Origin: Burkholderiaceae bacterium
GTDB lineage: Bacteria > Pseudomonadota > Gammaproteobacteria > Burkholderiales > Burkholderiaceae_E
Reading direction: 5' to 3'
Assembly (NCBI GenBank): GCA_016710525.1
Contig: JADJVQ010000007.1
Span: forward strand, 62,001-126,000
Length of the DNA: 64,000 nt
Shown here: one piece after another, positions 56,136 to 64,000 of the stretch
Layout of the letters: every line of letters starts with the position of its first letter
Numbering within the stretch: the first letter of the stretch is position 1
Translations under genes and position numbers: made by a program
Notes under the pieces: model-generated
The model's database searches: none
What the model saw: only the letters and a program-made list of their open reading frames with translations
What the model was told of the DNA's origin: nothing

Positions 56136-57113
56136 TCACATCCGCGCCAGCACGGCACCCCAGGTGAAGCCGCCCCCCACCCCTTCCATCAGGATGAGCT
56201 GTCCCGGTTTGATGCGGCCATCGCGCACGGCGGTGTCGAGCGCCAGCGGGATCGATGCCGCGGAAGTATTCGCGTGCTGATCCACTGTGACGATGACACG
56301 CTCGGGCGCAATGCCGAGTTTTCGGCCGGTGGCCGACATGATCCGGACATTGGCCTGATGGGGGATCAGCCAGTCGAGATCGCCGATGCGCAGGCCCGCC
56401 TGCTCGAGCGTCTCGCGTGCCACCGAATCCAGCACCGAAACCGCCAGCTTGAACACGGCCTGACCATCCATCGTCAGGAAAGGGTGACCGGTGATCGCCC
56501 CTCCCTGAACATTGCCCGCAGTGCGCAGGATTTCTTCGTGCCGGCCGTCGGCATGCAGCTTCGAGGCGAGAATGCCCGGCCGCTCGTCGGCAGCCAGCAC
56601 GACCGCACCCGCGCCATCTCCGAACAGCACGCAGGTTCCGCGGTCGCTCCAGTCGAGGATGCGCGAAAAGACCTCGGCGCCGATGACCAGTGCACGGCGT
56701 GCCATGCCGGTTCGGATCATGGCGTCGGCGGTGGCCAGGCCATACACGAAGCCGCTGCACACCGCCTGCACGTCGAACGCCGCGCCTCCCGCCGCCCCCA
56801 GGCCTTTCTGGATCAGGCAGGCGGTGCTGGGGAAGACGTAATCGGGTGTGGATGTGGCCACGATGATCAGGTCGACATCCGAGGCCGCGAGACCCGCAGC
56901 CGCGAGGGCGGCACGCGCCGCGCGCTCGCCGAGCATGCTGCTGGTCTCGTCGCGCGCAGCCAGATGGCGCTGGCGGATGCCCGTGCGTCCGAAGATCCAG
57001 TCGTCGGAGCTTTCGATGCCGCGCGCGGCGAGTTCGACGACCAGATCTGCGTTGGTGACAAGCCGCTCCGGCAGCGCGGAGCCGGTGCCGACGATACGAG
57101 AATAAAGGGTCAT
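56136..57113 (-). CDS. fabH: Beta-ketoacyl-ACP synthase III
   Basis: Initiates fatty-acid synthesis from acyl-CoA and malonyl-ACP. 325 residues: SRIVGTGSALPERLVTNADL, ERHLA-type RQRHLAARDETSS, active Cys in DVQAVCSGFVYGL, His in WLIPHQANVRI and Asn in QHANTSAASIPLAL. Overlaps plsX by ATGA. Confidence 0.97.
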   Translation of the reverse strand: MTLYSRIVGTGSALPERLVTNADLVVELAARGIESSDDWIFGRTGIRQRHLAARDETSSMLGERAARAALAAAGLAASDVDLIIVATSTPDYVFPSTACLIQKGLGAAGGAAFDVQAVCSGFVYGLATADAMIRTGMARRALVIGAEVFSRILDWSDRGTCVLFGDGAGAVVLAADERPGILASKLHADGRHEEILRTAGNVQGGAITGHPFLTMDGQAVFKLAVSVLDSVARETLEQAGLRIGDLDWLIPHQANVRIMSATGRKLGIAPERVIVTVDQHANTSAASIPLALDTAVRDGRIKPGQLILMEGVGGGFTWGAVLARM

Positions 57114-58141
57114 GTTCCTGCTTTCAGGGTCTCTCCGGACAGCCGCGGCACAGCCTGCGCGATTCGCTCGAGCAGGCCATTGCGCGCCGCCTCGTGGGCG
57201 CGGCGCAGCGCCTGCTCGAAAGCGAGGCTATCAGCCGATCCGTGACTCTTGATGACGATTCCACGCAAGCCGACCAGACTGGCGCCGTTGTAACGCCGAT
57301 GGTCCAGGCGATGCTTGAGCCGGTTGAGCACGGGCAGCGAAACCAGCCCGGCGAGTTTGGTCAGCCAGGTTCGAGCGTACTCCTCGCGGATGAAACCCCC
57401 GATCATCCGGGCCAGTCCTTCGGAGGTCTTGAGGGCGACGTTGCCGACGAACCCATCGCAGACGACCACATCCGTGGTGCCCTCGAAGATGTCGTTGCCC
57501 TCGACATTGCCACGGAAGTCCAGGCCGCTGGCGCGCAGCAGCTCAGCCGCCTGCTTGACGATGTCGTTGCCCTTGATGACTTCTTCGCCGATATTCAGCA
57601 GGCCGACCGTCGGGCTGGTATTGCCCTCGATCGCGGTTGCGAGCGCAACCCCCATGTAGGCAAACTGCAGGTAGTGCTGCGGTTCGCAGTCGACATTGGC
57701 GCCGAGGTCGAGCATCGTCGTCACCCCGCCCTTCTGGTTCGGGATGGGCGCCGCGATGGCAGGCCGGTCGATGCCGTCCAGCATTTTCAGCACGAATCGC
57801 GAGATCGCCATCAGCGCGCCGGTATTGCCCGCACTGACACAAGCCTGCGCATCGCCCGATTTGACCGCCTCGATGGCCAGCCGCATGGACGACTGCCGCT
57901 TGCCGCGCAATGCGCTGGCCGGCGGCTCGTCCATGGCCACCACTTCGCTGGCGTGGCGCACTTCGACACGAGAACGGTCGAACGCTGGCTGCCGTGACAA
58001 CTCGGCCTCCAGCAGTTCCTGCTGCCCGACGAGGATCAGGCCGACATCCGGCGTGTGCCTCAGGAATGCCAGCGCAGCAGGCACCGTGACCGTAAGGCCA
58101 TGGTCACCGCCCATGCAATCAATGGCGAGTCGCAGCGTCAT
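57110..58141 (-). CDS. plsX: Phosphate acyltransferase PlsX
   Basis: Makes acyl-phosphate from acyl-ACP for phospholipid synthesis; peripheral membrane enzyme of 343 residues. LAIDCMGGDHGLTVTVPAAL, ACVSAGNTGALMAISRFVL, LDLGANVDCEPQHYLQFA and VVCDGFVGNVALKTSEGLAR match. 78 bp after rpmF. Confidence 0.97.
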   Translation of the reverse strand: MTLRLAIDCMGGDHGLTVTVPAALAFLRHTPDVGLILVGQQELLEAELSRQPAFDRSRVEVRHASEVVAMDEPPASALRGKRQSSMRLAIEAVKSGDAQACVSAGNTGALMAISRFVLKMLDGIDRPAIAAPIPNQKGGVTTMLDLGANVDCEPQHYLQFAYMGVALATAIEGNTSPTVGLLNIGEEVIKGNDIVKQAAELLRASGLDFRGNVEGNDIFEGTTDVVVCDGFVGNVALKTSEGLARMIGGFIREEYARTWLTKLAGLVSLPVLNRLKHRLDHRRYNGASLVGLRGIVIKSHGSADSLAFEQALRRAHEAARNGLLERIAQAVPRLSGETLKAGT

Positions 58142-58219
58142 TCAGACTTGCGCGCGCGATTCAAACCTGCGGGGGAAACTGCGTCCAAGCCGGAGACACC
58201 AACCAGGTGCCGTAACGCC

Positions 58220-58402
58220 TTACTCGTCCGCCTTGGTCTTGAGAATCTTCTTGCCACGATAGAAGCCGTTGGGGCTCACATGGTGACGAAGATGGATCTC
58301 GCCGGTGGTCGGCTCGACCGCGATCGCCGGGCCGGCGATGAAATCGTGTGAACGATGCATGCCCCGCTTGGAGGGCGACTTCTTGTTCTGCTGAACGGCC
58401 AT
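58220..58402 (-). CDS. rpmF: 50S ribosomal protein L32
   Basis: 60-residue ribosomal protein, AVQQNKKSPSKRGMHRSHDF at the start and HHVSPNGFYRGKKILK at the end. The start at 58402 is preceded by a GGAG; six in-frame codons further up are not conserved. Heads the rpmF-plsX-fab cluster. Confidence 0.97.
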   Translation of the reverse strand: MAVQQNKKSPSKRGMHRSHDFIAGPAIAVEPTTGEIHLRHHVSPNGFYRGKKILKTKADE

Positions 58403-58433
58403 CTCGGACGCTCCACTCAAAAGTTAATCCGCA

Positions 58434-58463
58434 ATTATATCAAGGAATTGGCGGACGAAGTTC
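58434..58463 (-). promoter_or_regulatory. Putative promoter of rpmF-plsX-fab cluster
   Basis: A perfect TATAAT (58434-58439) on the minus strand, about 32 bp upstream of rpmF. The best -35 candidate is GAACTT (58458-58463) at 18 bp, or TTGAAC at 20 bp. Lies partly in the end of the DUF177 gene. Confidence 0.5.
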
Positions 58464-59049
58464 AATTTTCCCCATCGCCCGGCGGGCGCGGCTTCTTCAG
58501 GGCCGCCAGCACGGCGAACGGATTGGGGCGCTCGCCCTGTGCGGCCTCATCCGGGTCGATGCCGACGCCTGCCCCGCCGGGGCGTTCGGCCGTCTCTCCC
58601 GGCCTGGCGCATGTGCCGTGAGCGGGCGCCAGCGGCAGCGCCATGATCGCTTCGTCCTCCAGGAGGTCGAGCACCTCGAAGTGCGGCGACGTCACCAGCA
58701 GATCGAAATCGTCGGTCTGGGCATCTTCACGCTCGGCAACACTCTCGGTCACCACCAGCTTGAAGTGGCGCCGATCCTCGATCGTGATCTCGACGGGTTC
58801 CAGGCAGCGCACACAGCGCATGCGCACCGCACCGGAAAAGGCCAGTGCCAGATGCGCGTCGAAGCCGCCATCGGCGCGACGGCTGCGCTCCCCCTCCAGG
58901 CTCCAATCCACATAGCCGTCGTCGTCGGTCAGCATGTCGGACATCCGGGCCAGCAGGGCGAGCGGACACCGGCCGGAAATACGCTGTCCGGTTCGGGTGA
59001 ACTCGTTGGTGTCGATCCAGGGACGGGCCTGGACGTCGGGACTGGCCAT
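58462..59049 (-). CDS. yceD: YceD/DUF177 family protein (23S rRNA accumulation protein)
   Basis: 195-residue protein of the YceD/DUF177 family, normally encoded just before rpmF. Features: GRCPLALLARMSDML, the paired cysteines in MRCVRCLEPVEI and the acidic VLDLLEDEAIMALPLAP. Role in E. coli: 23S rRNA accumulation. The start at 59049 has GGAG nine bases upstream; an ATG at 59064 lacks one. Divergent from the maf-type gene by 47 bp. Confidence 0.85.
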   Translation of the reverse strand: MASPDVQARPWIDTNEFTRTGQRISGRCPLALLARMSDMLTDDDGYVDWSLEGERSRRADGGFDAHLALAFSGAVRMRCVRCLEPVEITIEDRRHFKLVVTESVAEREDAQTDDFDLLVTSPHFEVLDLLEDEAIMALPLAPAHGTCARPGETAERPGGAGVGIDPDEAAQGERPNPFAVLAALKKPRPPGDGEN

Positions 59050-59096
59050 CGGCAGGATCTCCATGGGCGCGCAGCACGGTCGTCTATGATACCGGC

Positions 59097-59714
59097 ATGC
59101 CCGATCCAACCCTTCCCGGCCCGGCCAGCCTGATCCTGGCGTCGACCTCGGCGTACCGCCGCATGCTGCTGGAGCGCCTGCATCTGCCTTTCGACGTGCA
59201 GTCGCCACACACGGACGAAACCGTGATGCCTGGCGAACGGCCTCGCGACGTCTCGCTGCGGCTGGCGCTGGCCAAGGCGCGGGCGGTTGCCGCCACCCGA
59301 CCGGCGGCGGTCGTGATCGGGTCGGACCAGACGGCCAGCCTGGATGGTGTGCGCACGCTCGGCAAGCCTGGCAGCCACGAGCGGGCCTGCGCTCAGCTGC
59401 GCGAAGTGTCGGGACGGACCCTCACCTTCCACTCGGCGCTGGCCGTGGTCTGCCGCGACACAGGTTTCGAGCAGGCCGATGTGATCGACACGCGGGTCCG
59501 GTTTCGTGAGCTGTCCGACGCGGCGATCGAACACTACCTGCGCCTGGAGCCGGCGTACGATTGCGCCGGTTCGGCCAAGGCCGAAGGTCTGGGCATCGCG
59601 CTGATGGCCAGCTTCGAAAGCAGCGACCCGACCGCCATCGTCGGCCTGCCGCTGATTGCGCTGACCGGCATGCTCCTGGCGGCCGGCCTCGACGTGCTCG
59701 CCGCGCCCAGGTGA
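59097..59714 (+). CDS. Maf-family nucleotide pyrophosphatase (YceF-like, m7GTP type)
   Basis: House-cleaning NTP pyrophosphatase of 205 residues. LILASTSAYRRMLLERLHLP, DETVMPGERPRDVSLRLALA, VIGSDQTASLDG, LGKPGSHERACAQLREVSGR and the end GLPLIALTGML align with YceF (7-methyl-GTP pyrophosphatase) better than with the dTTP/UTPase YhdE. Overlaps the next gene by GTGA. Confidence 0.9.
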   Translation: MPDPTLPGPASLILASTSAYRRMLLERLHLPFDVQSPHTDETVMPGERPRDVSLRLALAKARAVAATRPAAVVIGSDQTASLDGVRTLGKPGSHERACAQLREVSGRTLTFHSALAVVCRDTGFEQADVIDTRVRFRELSDAAIEHYLRLEPAYDCAGSAKAEGLGIALMASFESSDPTAIVGLPLIALTGMLLAAGLDVLAAPR

Positions 59715-60640
59715 GTTCGACTCCCCGCGAAACGCCGGGTGATGCCCCGGCGGCATCCGGATCGGCTTCCCGCCCGGGCGCCGAAGTCCGCTTCGATCAG
59801 GTCGCACCGTTGCCGGCGAACCCCGGGCCTGCCCGGAAGACCGAGCAGGGCACGCTGTATCTCATTCCGGTTCCGCTGGGTCCGGATCAGGATCCGCGCG
59901 AAAACCTGCCGCCCGCCACCTTGGCCGTGATCGCCGGGCTCGAGTGTTTCATTGTGGAGAACGCCAAGAGCGCGCGTGCCGTGCTGCGCCGGCTGCCTTT
60001 GGCCTGCCCCCTGCAGGCCATCGAGATGAGCGAGCTGAACGAACATACGCCGGCCGAACGATGGCCCGCACTGCTGGCCCCGCTGCTCGCCGGCCGCTCG
60101 GTGGGGCTGATGTCCGACGCAGGCTGCCCCGCCGTGGCCGATCCGGGCGGCGCGGTGGTGGCCCTGGCCCACCGCCAGGGCATTCGGGTCGTGCCGCTGG
60201 TCGGACCGAGCTCGCTCCTGCTCGCGCTGATGGCAAGCGGCATGAACGGTCAGTCGTTCAGTTTCGTCGGATATCTGCCCGTCGCGGCGCCCGAGCGGGT
60301 CGCGGGGATACAAGCACTCGAACGGCGAGCGAACGCCGAGAGCCAGACCCAGATCGTGATCGAGACACCCTATCGGAATCAGGCGCTCTTCGATGCGCTG
60401 ATCGAGGTGCTCTCGCCCGACACCCTCGTGGGCGTGGCCACCGACCTGACCCTGCCCGGCGAACGCATCAGGGTGGCCAGCGTCGCGCAATGGCGCCAGG
60501 CTGCGCATAGCCTGCCCCGCACCCCGACTGTCTTCACGCTGGCCCGCCCGCCCGGGCCGCAGGGCGGTTCGCGCCCGGCTTCCCGGCCCGCCCCTCGCGC
60601 GGCTGTCAGCGCAACTTCAGGTTCGCCGCGCCGGCGCTGA
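59711..60640 (+). CDS. SAM-dependent tetrapyrrole-methylase-family protein (RsmI-like paralogue)
   Basis: 309-residue protein with the TP-methylase fold. TLYLIPVPLGPDQDPRENLP, VGLMSDAGCPAVADPGGAVV, VVPLVGPSSLLLALMASGMN and GQSFSFVGYLP resemble RsmI (16S rRNA C1402 2'-O-methyltransferase). The N-terminal motif differs from the GTLYIVATPIGNLGD of true RsmI, and a ~45-residue Pro/Ala-rich leader is added. Probably the RsmI paralogue often found near sppA in Burkholderiales; the target is unknown. Start GTG at 59711. The 3' end overlaps the convergent sppA by 35 bp. Confidence 0.78.
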   Translation: MSSTPRETPGDAPAASGSASRPGAEVRFDQVAPLPANPGPARKTEQGTLYLIPVPLGPDQDPRENLPPATLAVIAGLECFIVENAKSARAVLRRLPLACPLQAIEMSELNEHTPAERWPALLAPLLAGRSVGLMSDAGCPAVADPGGAVVALAHRQGIRVVPLVGPSSLLLALMASGMNGQSFSFVGYLPVAAPERVAGIQALERRANAESQTQIVIETPYRNQALFDALIEVLSPDTLVGVATDLTLPGERIRVASVAQWRQAAHSLPRTPTVFTLARPPGPQGGSRPASRPAPRAAVSATSGSPRRR

Positions 60641-61694
60641 AAGCGTGCGCGATCACCTGGCCCGCTGATGCGCCGATGCGCTTGGCCAGTCGTTCGGCAA
60701 TGTTCTCATGGGTCGAAAAATCGACGATTTCTTCGGCTTTGATCACATCGCGCGCCACGCCGTCGACGGTCCCGAGTTCGTCGGCCAGCCCCAGTTCGAT
60801 GCCTCGCGCGCCCGACCACACCAGGCCGGAGAAGATCTCGGGAGAATCCTTCAGCCGGGCGCCGCGTCCCGCCTTCACCACCCCGATGAACTGGTCGTGA
60901 ATTTCGGTCAGCATTTTCTGGGCGATGCGCTTGTGCTCGTCGGACAGCGGCGAAAAGCTGTCGAGAAAGCCCTTGTTCTGTCCGGCCGTGAACAATCGGC
61001 GTTCCACACCCAGTTTCTCCATCGTTCCGGTGAATCCGAATCCGTCCATCAGCACGCCGATCGAACCGATCATGCTCGCCTTGTCGACATAGATGCGATC
61101 GGCGGCCACGGCAATGTAGTAGCCCCCGGAGGCGCAGATTTCCTCGACGACCGCGTACAGCGGAATATTGGGATGCTTGGCGCGCAGGCGCTTGATTTCG
61201 TCGTGGACGATACCGGCCTGCACGGGGCTGCCGCCCGGGCTGTTGACCCGCAGCACGACACCGGCGGTCTTGCTGTCTTCGAATGCGGCCTTCAGGGCGG
61301 CATTGATCGCCTCGGCCGACGATTCGCCCTCGGAGTCGATCACTCCCTTCACATCGACAAGGGCGGTGTGCTGCGTGGCCGATCCCGACTTGTGCTCGCC
61401 CGGCGTCCACCATCCCAGGAAAACCAGCAGAAATGGCGCCAGGTAGGCAAAGAAGACCAGCCGAAAGAAGATGTTCCAGCGTCGGGCCCGGCGCCGTTCG
61501 TCCAGGGTCGACATGACCAGCTTCTCGAGCACCCCGCGCTCCCAGGCTGGCGCGGTGGCGGCCGCCGAAGGCGCCGTGGAGGCGCCCGGCGGGAGACCGG
61601 CCGAAACCGGTGCGGCCGCAGCGGTCGATGCCGGCACGGGAGCCGGTGCGGCGGGGGTTGAGGGGCTGGAAGACGGATCGTCGGGTGTGGTCAT
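60606..61694 (-). CDS. sppA: Signal peptide peptidase SppA-type S49 serine protease
   Basis: Inner-membrane protease of 362 residues, the short single-domain type. A Pro/Ala-rich cytoplasmic leader (1-60), a transmembrane segment (about 82-102, FFRLVFFAYLAPFLLVFLGW), then LRVNSPGGSPVQAGIVHDEI, catalytic Ser in EEICASGGYYIAVAADRIYV and Lys in VDKASMIGSIGVLMDGFGF. Degrades cleaved signal peptides. Overlaps the HAD-Rieske gene by ATGA. Confidence 0.93.
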   Translation of the reverse strand: MTTPDDPSSSPSTPAAPAPVPASTAAAAPVSAGLPPGASTAPSAAATAPAWERGVLEKLVMSTLDERRRARRWNIFFRLVFFAYLAPFLLVFLGWWTPGEHKSGSATQHTALVDVKGVIDSEGESSAEAINAALKAAFEDSKTAGVVLRVNSPGGSPVQAGIVHDEIKRLRAKHPNIPLYAVVEEICASGGYYIAVAADRIYVDKASMIGSIGVLMDGFGFTGTMEKLGVERRLFTAGQNKGFLDSFSPLSDEHKRIAQKMLTEIHDQFIGVVKAGRGARLKDSPEIFSGLVWSGARGIELGLADELGTVDGVARDVIKAEEIVDFSTHENIAERLAKRIGASAGQVIAHAFSAGAANLKLR

Positions 61695-62779
61695 TGCGCA
61701 GGGATCTCGAAGGCCACCCAGACCTTGCCGTTGGATTCCCGAGTCCGCAGCGGACTCAGGCCGCGACCGCGGCACGGGCCACCGGCACAGCTTCCATCGG
61801 CGGGGCGATACATCGCCCCGTGGGTGGCGCACACCAAGTATAGGCCGCTGTCGTCGAAGAACCGCCCGGCCGGCCAGTCGAGCTCGACGGACACGTGCCC
61901 GCACTGGTTGCGATAGGCACGCGGCTGCCCCTGGTAGCGCACGACGAAGGCGGGCTGCGCGCCGGCGGGGCGAGCGCTGTCGGCGCTTGCCGGGCGCAGG
62001 TCGAAGCGCACACCGGCGCCGCCTTCGAGCAGTTCGCTGGACAGGCAGACACTTCGCCAGTGCCAGCCGGCAGGCAGATCGTGACGGGCCGCAGCCAGCC
62101 TCGGCCACAACCAGGCCCTGAGCTGCGCGACAGTGTCGACCACTGCCGCGGGAGACCATTGCGCCAGGGCGTCGCGCGGATGCGCGCCATAGGTCACCGC
62201 AACACAGCGCGTTCCGAGGGCCGCCGCCATGCCCAGGTCGTGCGTGGTGTCACCGATCATCAGCGCCCGTGACGGGTCGACGCTGCAGGTCTCGCACAGA
62301 TCGCGAAGCATCCAGGGATCGGGTTTGGGCAATCCCTCGTCGGCGCACCGGGTATCGATGAACAAGCTGCGCCAGCCCATCTGGGCCAGCGCCCGGTCCA
62401 GTCCGGCGCGGGACTTGCCCGTCGCGACGGCGAGCGGCGCACCCAGCGCATCCAGGTCGTCGAGCAGTTCGACCATGCCTTCGAAGGGCTGCAGCAGCGC
62501 GTCCCGAACCAGGAAATGATGACGATAGCGCTCGATGAAGGCGGGCAGTTGCGCTGGCGGCAGAGAGGGCATGGCGTAATCGAGCGCGTCGCGAAGCCCC
62601 ATTCCGATCACATGGCTGGCCTTCTCGCGGCTGGGCACCGGCAGCGAGAGATCCTGGGCGGCCAGGCAGAGCGCGTCGGTCAGGGCGGCCGTCGAGTCGA
62701 TCAGGGTGCCGTCCCAGTCGAAGACCACCAGTTCGACCGGGAGGTCCTGAACGCCCGCGCCAAGGTGCTGCGTGCTCAC
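61691..62779 (-). CDS. Fused HAD-family phosphatase and Rieske [2Fe-2S] protein
   Basis: One open frame of 362 residues. Residues about 15-225 are a Gph-type HAD phosphatase: ELVVFDWDGTLIDSTAAL (Asp21, Asp23), VATGKSRAGLDRAL, EGLPKPDPWMLRDL and ALMIGDTTHDLGMAAALG. From about 245 it is a Rieske ferredoxin domain with cluster ligands in RNQCGHVSVELDW and VCATHGAMYRPADGSC. In related genomes these are, as I recall, separate adjacent genes. Here no stop, ATG or GTG lies between them (only a TTG). GTG start at 62779 overlaps the rluC stop. Could be a true fusion or loss of a stop by indel. Confidence 0.8.
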   Translation of the reverse strand: MSTQHLGAGVQDLPVELVVFDWDGTLIDSTAALTDALCLAAQDLSLPVPSREKASHVIGMGLRDALDYAMPSLPPAQLPAFIERYRHHFLVRDALLQPFEGMVELLDDLDALGAPLAVATGKSRAGLDRALAQMGWRSLFIDTRCADEGLPKPDPWMLRDLCETCSVDPSRALMIGDTTHDLGMAAALGTRCVAVTYGAHPRDALAQWSPAAVVDTVAQLRAWLWPRLAAARHDLPAGWHWRSVCLSSELLEGGAGVRFDLRPASADSARPAGAQPAFVVRYQGQPRAYRNQCGHVSVELDWPAGRFFDDSGLYLVCATHGAMYRPADGSCAGGPCRGRGLSPLRTRESNGKVWVAFEIPAQ

Positions 62780-63879
62780 TCGTCCTCCGGGGAGCTTGGC
62801 TCCGGTGCAGTGCCCGGACCTGGCCCGACTCCCGGCGCCATCGGATCGTCGAGTCCCGCCACCCGGGCGCTGCGCATGAAGGCCTCGAAGGCCCCGGGCG
62901 TCGGCGCCACGAGGTGCAGGCGCCGCCCGCCCACCGGGTGGCTGATGTCGAGTTCTGCGGCATGCAGGAACATCCGGCGGTGCCCGAGGCGGGTCAATTG
63001 CCGATTCAGGGCGAAATCGCCGTACTTGTCGTCGCCCAGGATCGGAAAACCCGCGTGGGCAAGATGGACTCTGATCTGGTGGGTTCGGCCGGTTTCGATT
63101 TCGACACGCACCTGCGTGAATTCGCCCAGCCCCGCCAGGGCCAGGCGCCGGATGCCAGTCACTCGGCTGATCGCCTCCTGCCCTTCGGCATGGACGCAAA
63201 CCCGGCGCTCGCCTTCCGGAGTCAGGTATCGCTGCAGCGGCTGGTTCAAAGTCTTGGTGCGCAATGGCCAGCGGCCGCGCACGATGGCCAGGTAACGCTT
63301 GCCGGTGACCCGCTCGCGCCATTGCGCATGCAGCGCGACCAGCGCCTGGCGCTTCTTGCTCAGGACCAGCACGCCGGAGGTCTCGCGGTCGATACGATGG
63401 GCAAGTTCAAGAAACCGGCTCTGCGGGCGGGCCGCCCGCAGCCGTTCGATCACACCGTGCGCCACGCCGCTGCCGCCGTGAACGGCGAGCCCTTCCGGCT
63501 TGTCCACGACCAGCAGGCTTTCGTCTTCGAACAGAACGGGCAGCGAGAGCGGCGGCGCCACCATGCCGGGCTTCTCGGCACTTCCGGGTGCCGGATCGGG
63601 CAGTCGGATCGGCGGAATCCGCACGGTGTCGCCTTCGGCCAGCCGATCGTCGGGATGACAGCGCGACCCGTTGACCCTCACCTGACCGCTGCGGATCAGC
63701 CGATAGAGGTGGCTCTTGGGCACATCGCGGTAGTGCCGCAGCAGAAAATTGTCCAGGCGCTGACCGGCTCCGTCGTCCTCGCCGACCGTCGCCATGACGA
63801 CCGGAGCCCGTGCGGGGCCGGCAAGCGGAGGCTCGCGACCTGCAGGCGGTCCATCAGGTTTTGTCGGTAAGGCCTTCAT
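62776..63879 (-). CDS. rluC: 23S rRNA pseudouridine synthase RluC-like
   Basis: Converts uridines in 23S rRNA (955, 2504, 2580 in E. coli) to pseudouridine. 367 residues: S4-like domain (RLDNFLLRHYRDVPKSHLYR, VRVNGSRCHPDDRL), then VDKPEGLAVHGGSG, catalytic Asp in LAHRIDRETSGVLVLSKKR, GKRYLAIVRG and TGRTHQIRVHLAHAGFPILG. Start at 63879 (MKALPTKPDG); an inner ATG before VGEDDGAGQRLDNF is possible. Divergent from the gene to the right, the usual rluC/rne arrangement. A TACAAT (63927-63932) may be its -10 box. Confidence 0.94.
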   Translation of the reverse strand: MKALPTKPDGPPAGREPPLAGPARAPVVMATVGEDDGAGQRLDNFLLRHYRDVPKSHLYRLIRSGQVRVNGSRCHPDDRLAEGDTVRIPPIRLPDPAPGSAEKPGMVAPPLSLPVLFEDESLLVVDKPEGLAVHGGSGVAHGVIERLRAARPQSRFLELAHRIDRETSGVLVLSKKRQALVALHAQWRERVTGKRYLAIVRGRWPLRTKTLNQPLQRYLTPEGERRVCVHAEGQEAISRVTGIRRLALAGLGEFTQVRVEIETGRTHQIRVHLAHAGFPILGDDKYGDFALNRQLTRLGHRRMFLHAAELDISHPVGGRRLHLVAPTPGAFEAFMRSARVAGLDDPMAPGVGPGPGTAPEPSSPEDE

Positions 63880-63890
63880 GTTGCTATACT
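63861..63890 (+). promoter_or_regulatory. Sigma-70 promoter reading out of the window (probably rne)
   Basis: TTGTCG (63861-63866) and TATACT (63885-63890) are 18 bp apart on the plus strand and overlap the rluC start. RNase E is the usual divergent neighbour of rluC and has a long leader, so this probably drives rne. Confidence 0.55.
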
Positions 63891-63896
63891 TTCGCG

Positions 63897-64000
63897 GTCG
63901 TACGCCGTAGGAACCCCCAAGGTTCGATTGTATCGGCCCGGCCTGCACGCCGTAGAGCGACATGACAAGAACACTTTATCGCGGCTCCCGCTTGGCGGGA
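63897..64000 (+). other. Start of an untranslated leader, probably of rne
   Basis: About 100 bp downstream of the plus-strand promoter. It has two copies of CGCCGTAG-like sequence (63904, 63951) and a terminal hairpin-forming TCCCGC/GCGGGA. No RNase E start (MKRMLFN-type) is seen before the edge; an ATG at 63962 opens a frame that does not look like Rne. The gene itself is outside. Confidence 0.4.

Overview
This is a 64 kb stretch of high-GC chromosome from a betaproteobacterium, most likely order Burkholderiales. The gene order rluC / HAD-Rieske / sppA / rsmI-like / maf / yceD / rpmF / plsX / fabH / fabD / fabG / acpP / fabF / mucD / lepA / lepB / DUF4845 / rnc / era / recO / pdxJ / acpS / nagZ / uvrC / pgsA, followed by tRNA-Gly and tRNA-Cys, is typical of that order. 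Bug-type (TctC-like) and TRAP binding proteins and a urtABCDE-ureDABCEFG block fit as well. I see no phage, insertion sequence, integrase or CRISPR array.

Layout. 1-1457: start of purL, cut by the window edge. 1599-3314: HDOD-GAF signalling protein. 3296-7764 (minus): ATP-dependent 5-oxoprolinase coupled to an Asp/Glu-racemase-family gene. 7938-15257 (plus): TRAP transporter (dctPQM type), DadA-like dehydrogenase, NAD(P)HX repair enzyme and pgi, with ATGA start/stop overlaps at most junctions. 15245-16726: divergent YbbA-type ATPase and TesA-type esterase. 16740-20654 (minus): LeuC/LeuD-like dehydratase, isocitrate-lyase/PEP-mutase family lyase and a Bug receptor, probably an organic-acid module. 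20792-24583: tRNA-Leu(UAA), a CoA-transferase, a short-chain dehydrogenase, an alpha/beta hydrolase and a remnant of a Rieske oxygenase.

24546-35623 (minus): complete urea uptake and urease operon reading urtA-B-C-D-E-ureD-A-B-C-E-F-G. It has a near-consensus sigma-54 promoter upstream and an intrinsic terminator just after urtA. 35941-39632: a TPR protein with a degenerate receiver domain and an LtaS-like membrane sulfatase-fold enzyme.

39672-63879: housekeeping block: tRNAs, phospholipid synthesis (pgsA, plsX), fatty-acid synthesis (fabH, D, G, acpP, fabF), DNA repair (uvrC, recO), RNA processing and translation (rnc, era, lepA, rpmF, rluC), secretion and proteolysis (lepB, mucD, sppA) and peptidoglycan recycling (nagZ). 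The right edge holds a promoter and leader pointing out of the window, probably for rne.

The most unusual points are: about nine reading-frame breaks in normally intact genes, all between 38.4 and 53.4 kb; a HAD phosphatase joined in one frame to a Rieske ferredoxin; the sigma-54 control region of the urea operon; and the uncharacterised LeuCD/lyase/Bug module. All assignments come from reading the sequence and translations by eye; no database search was run.
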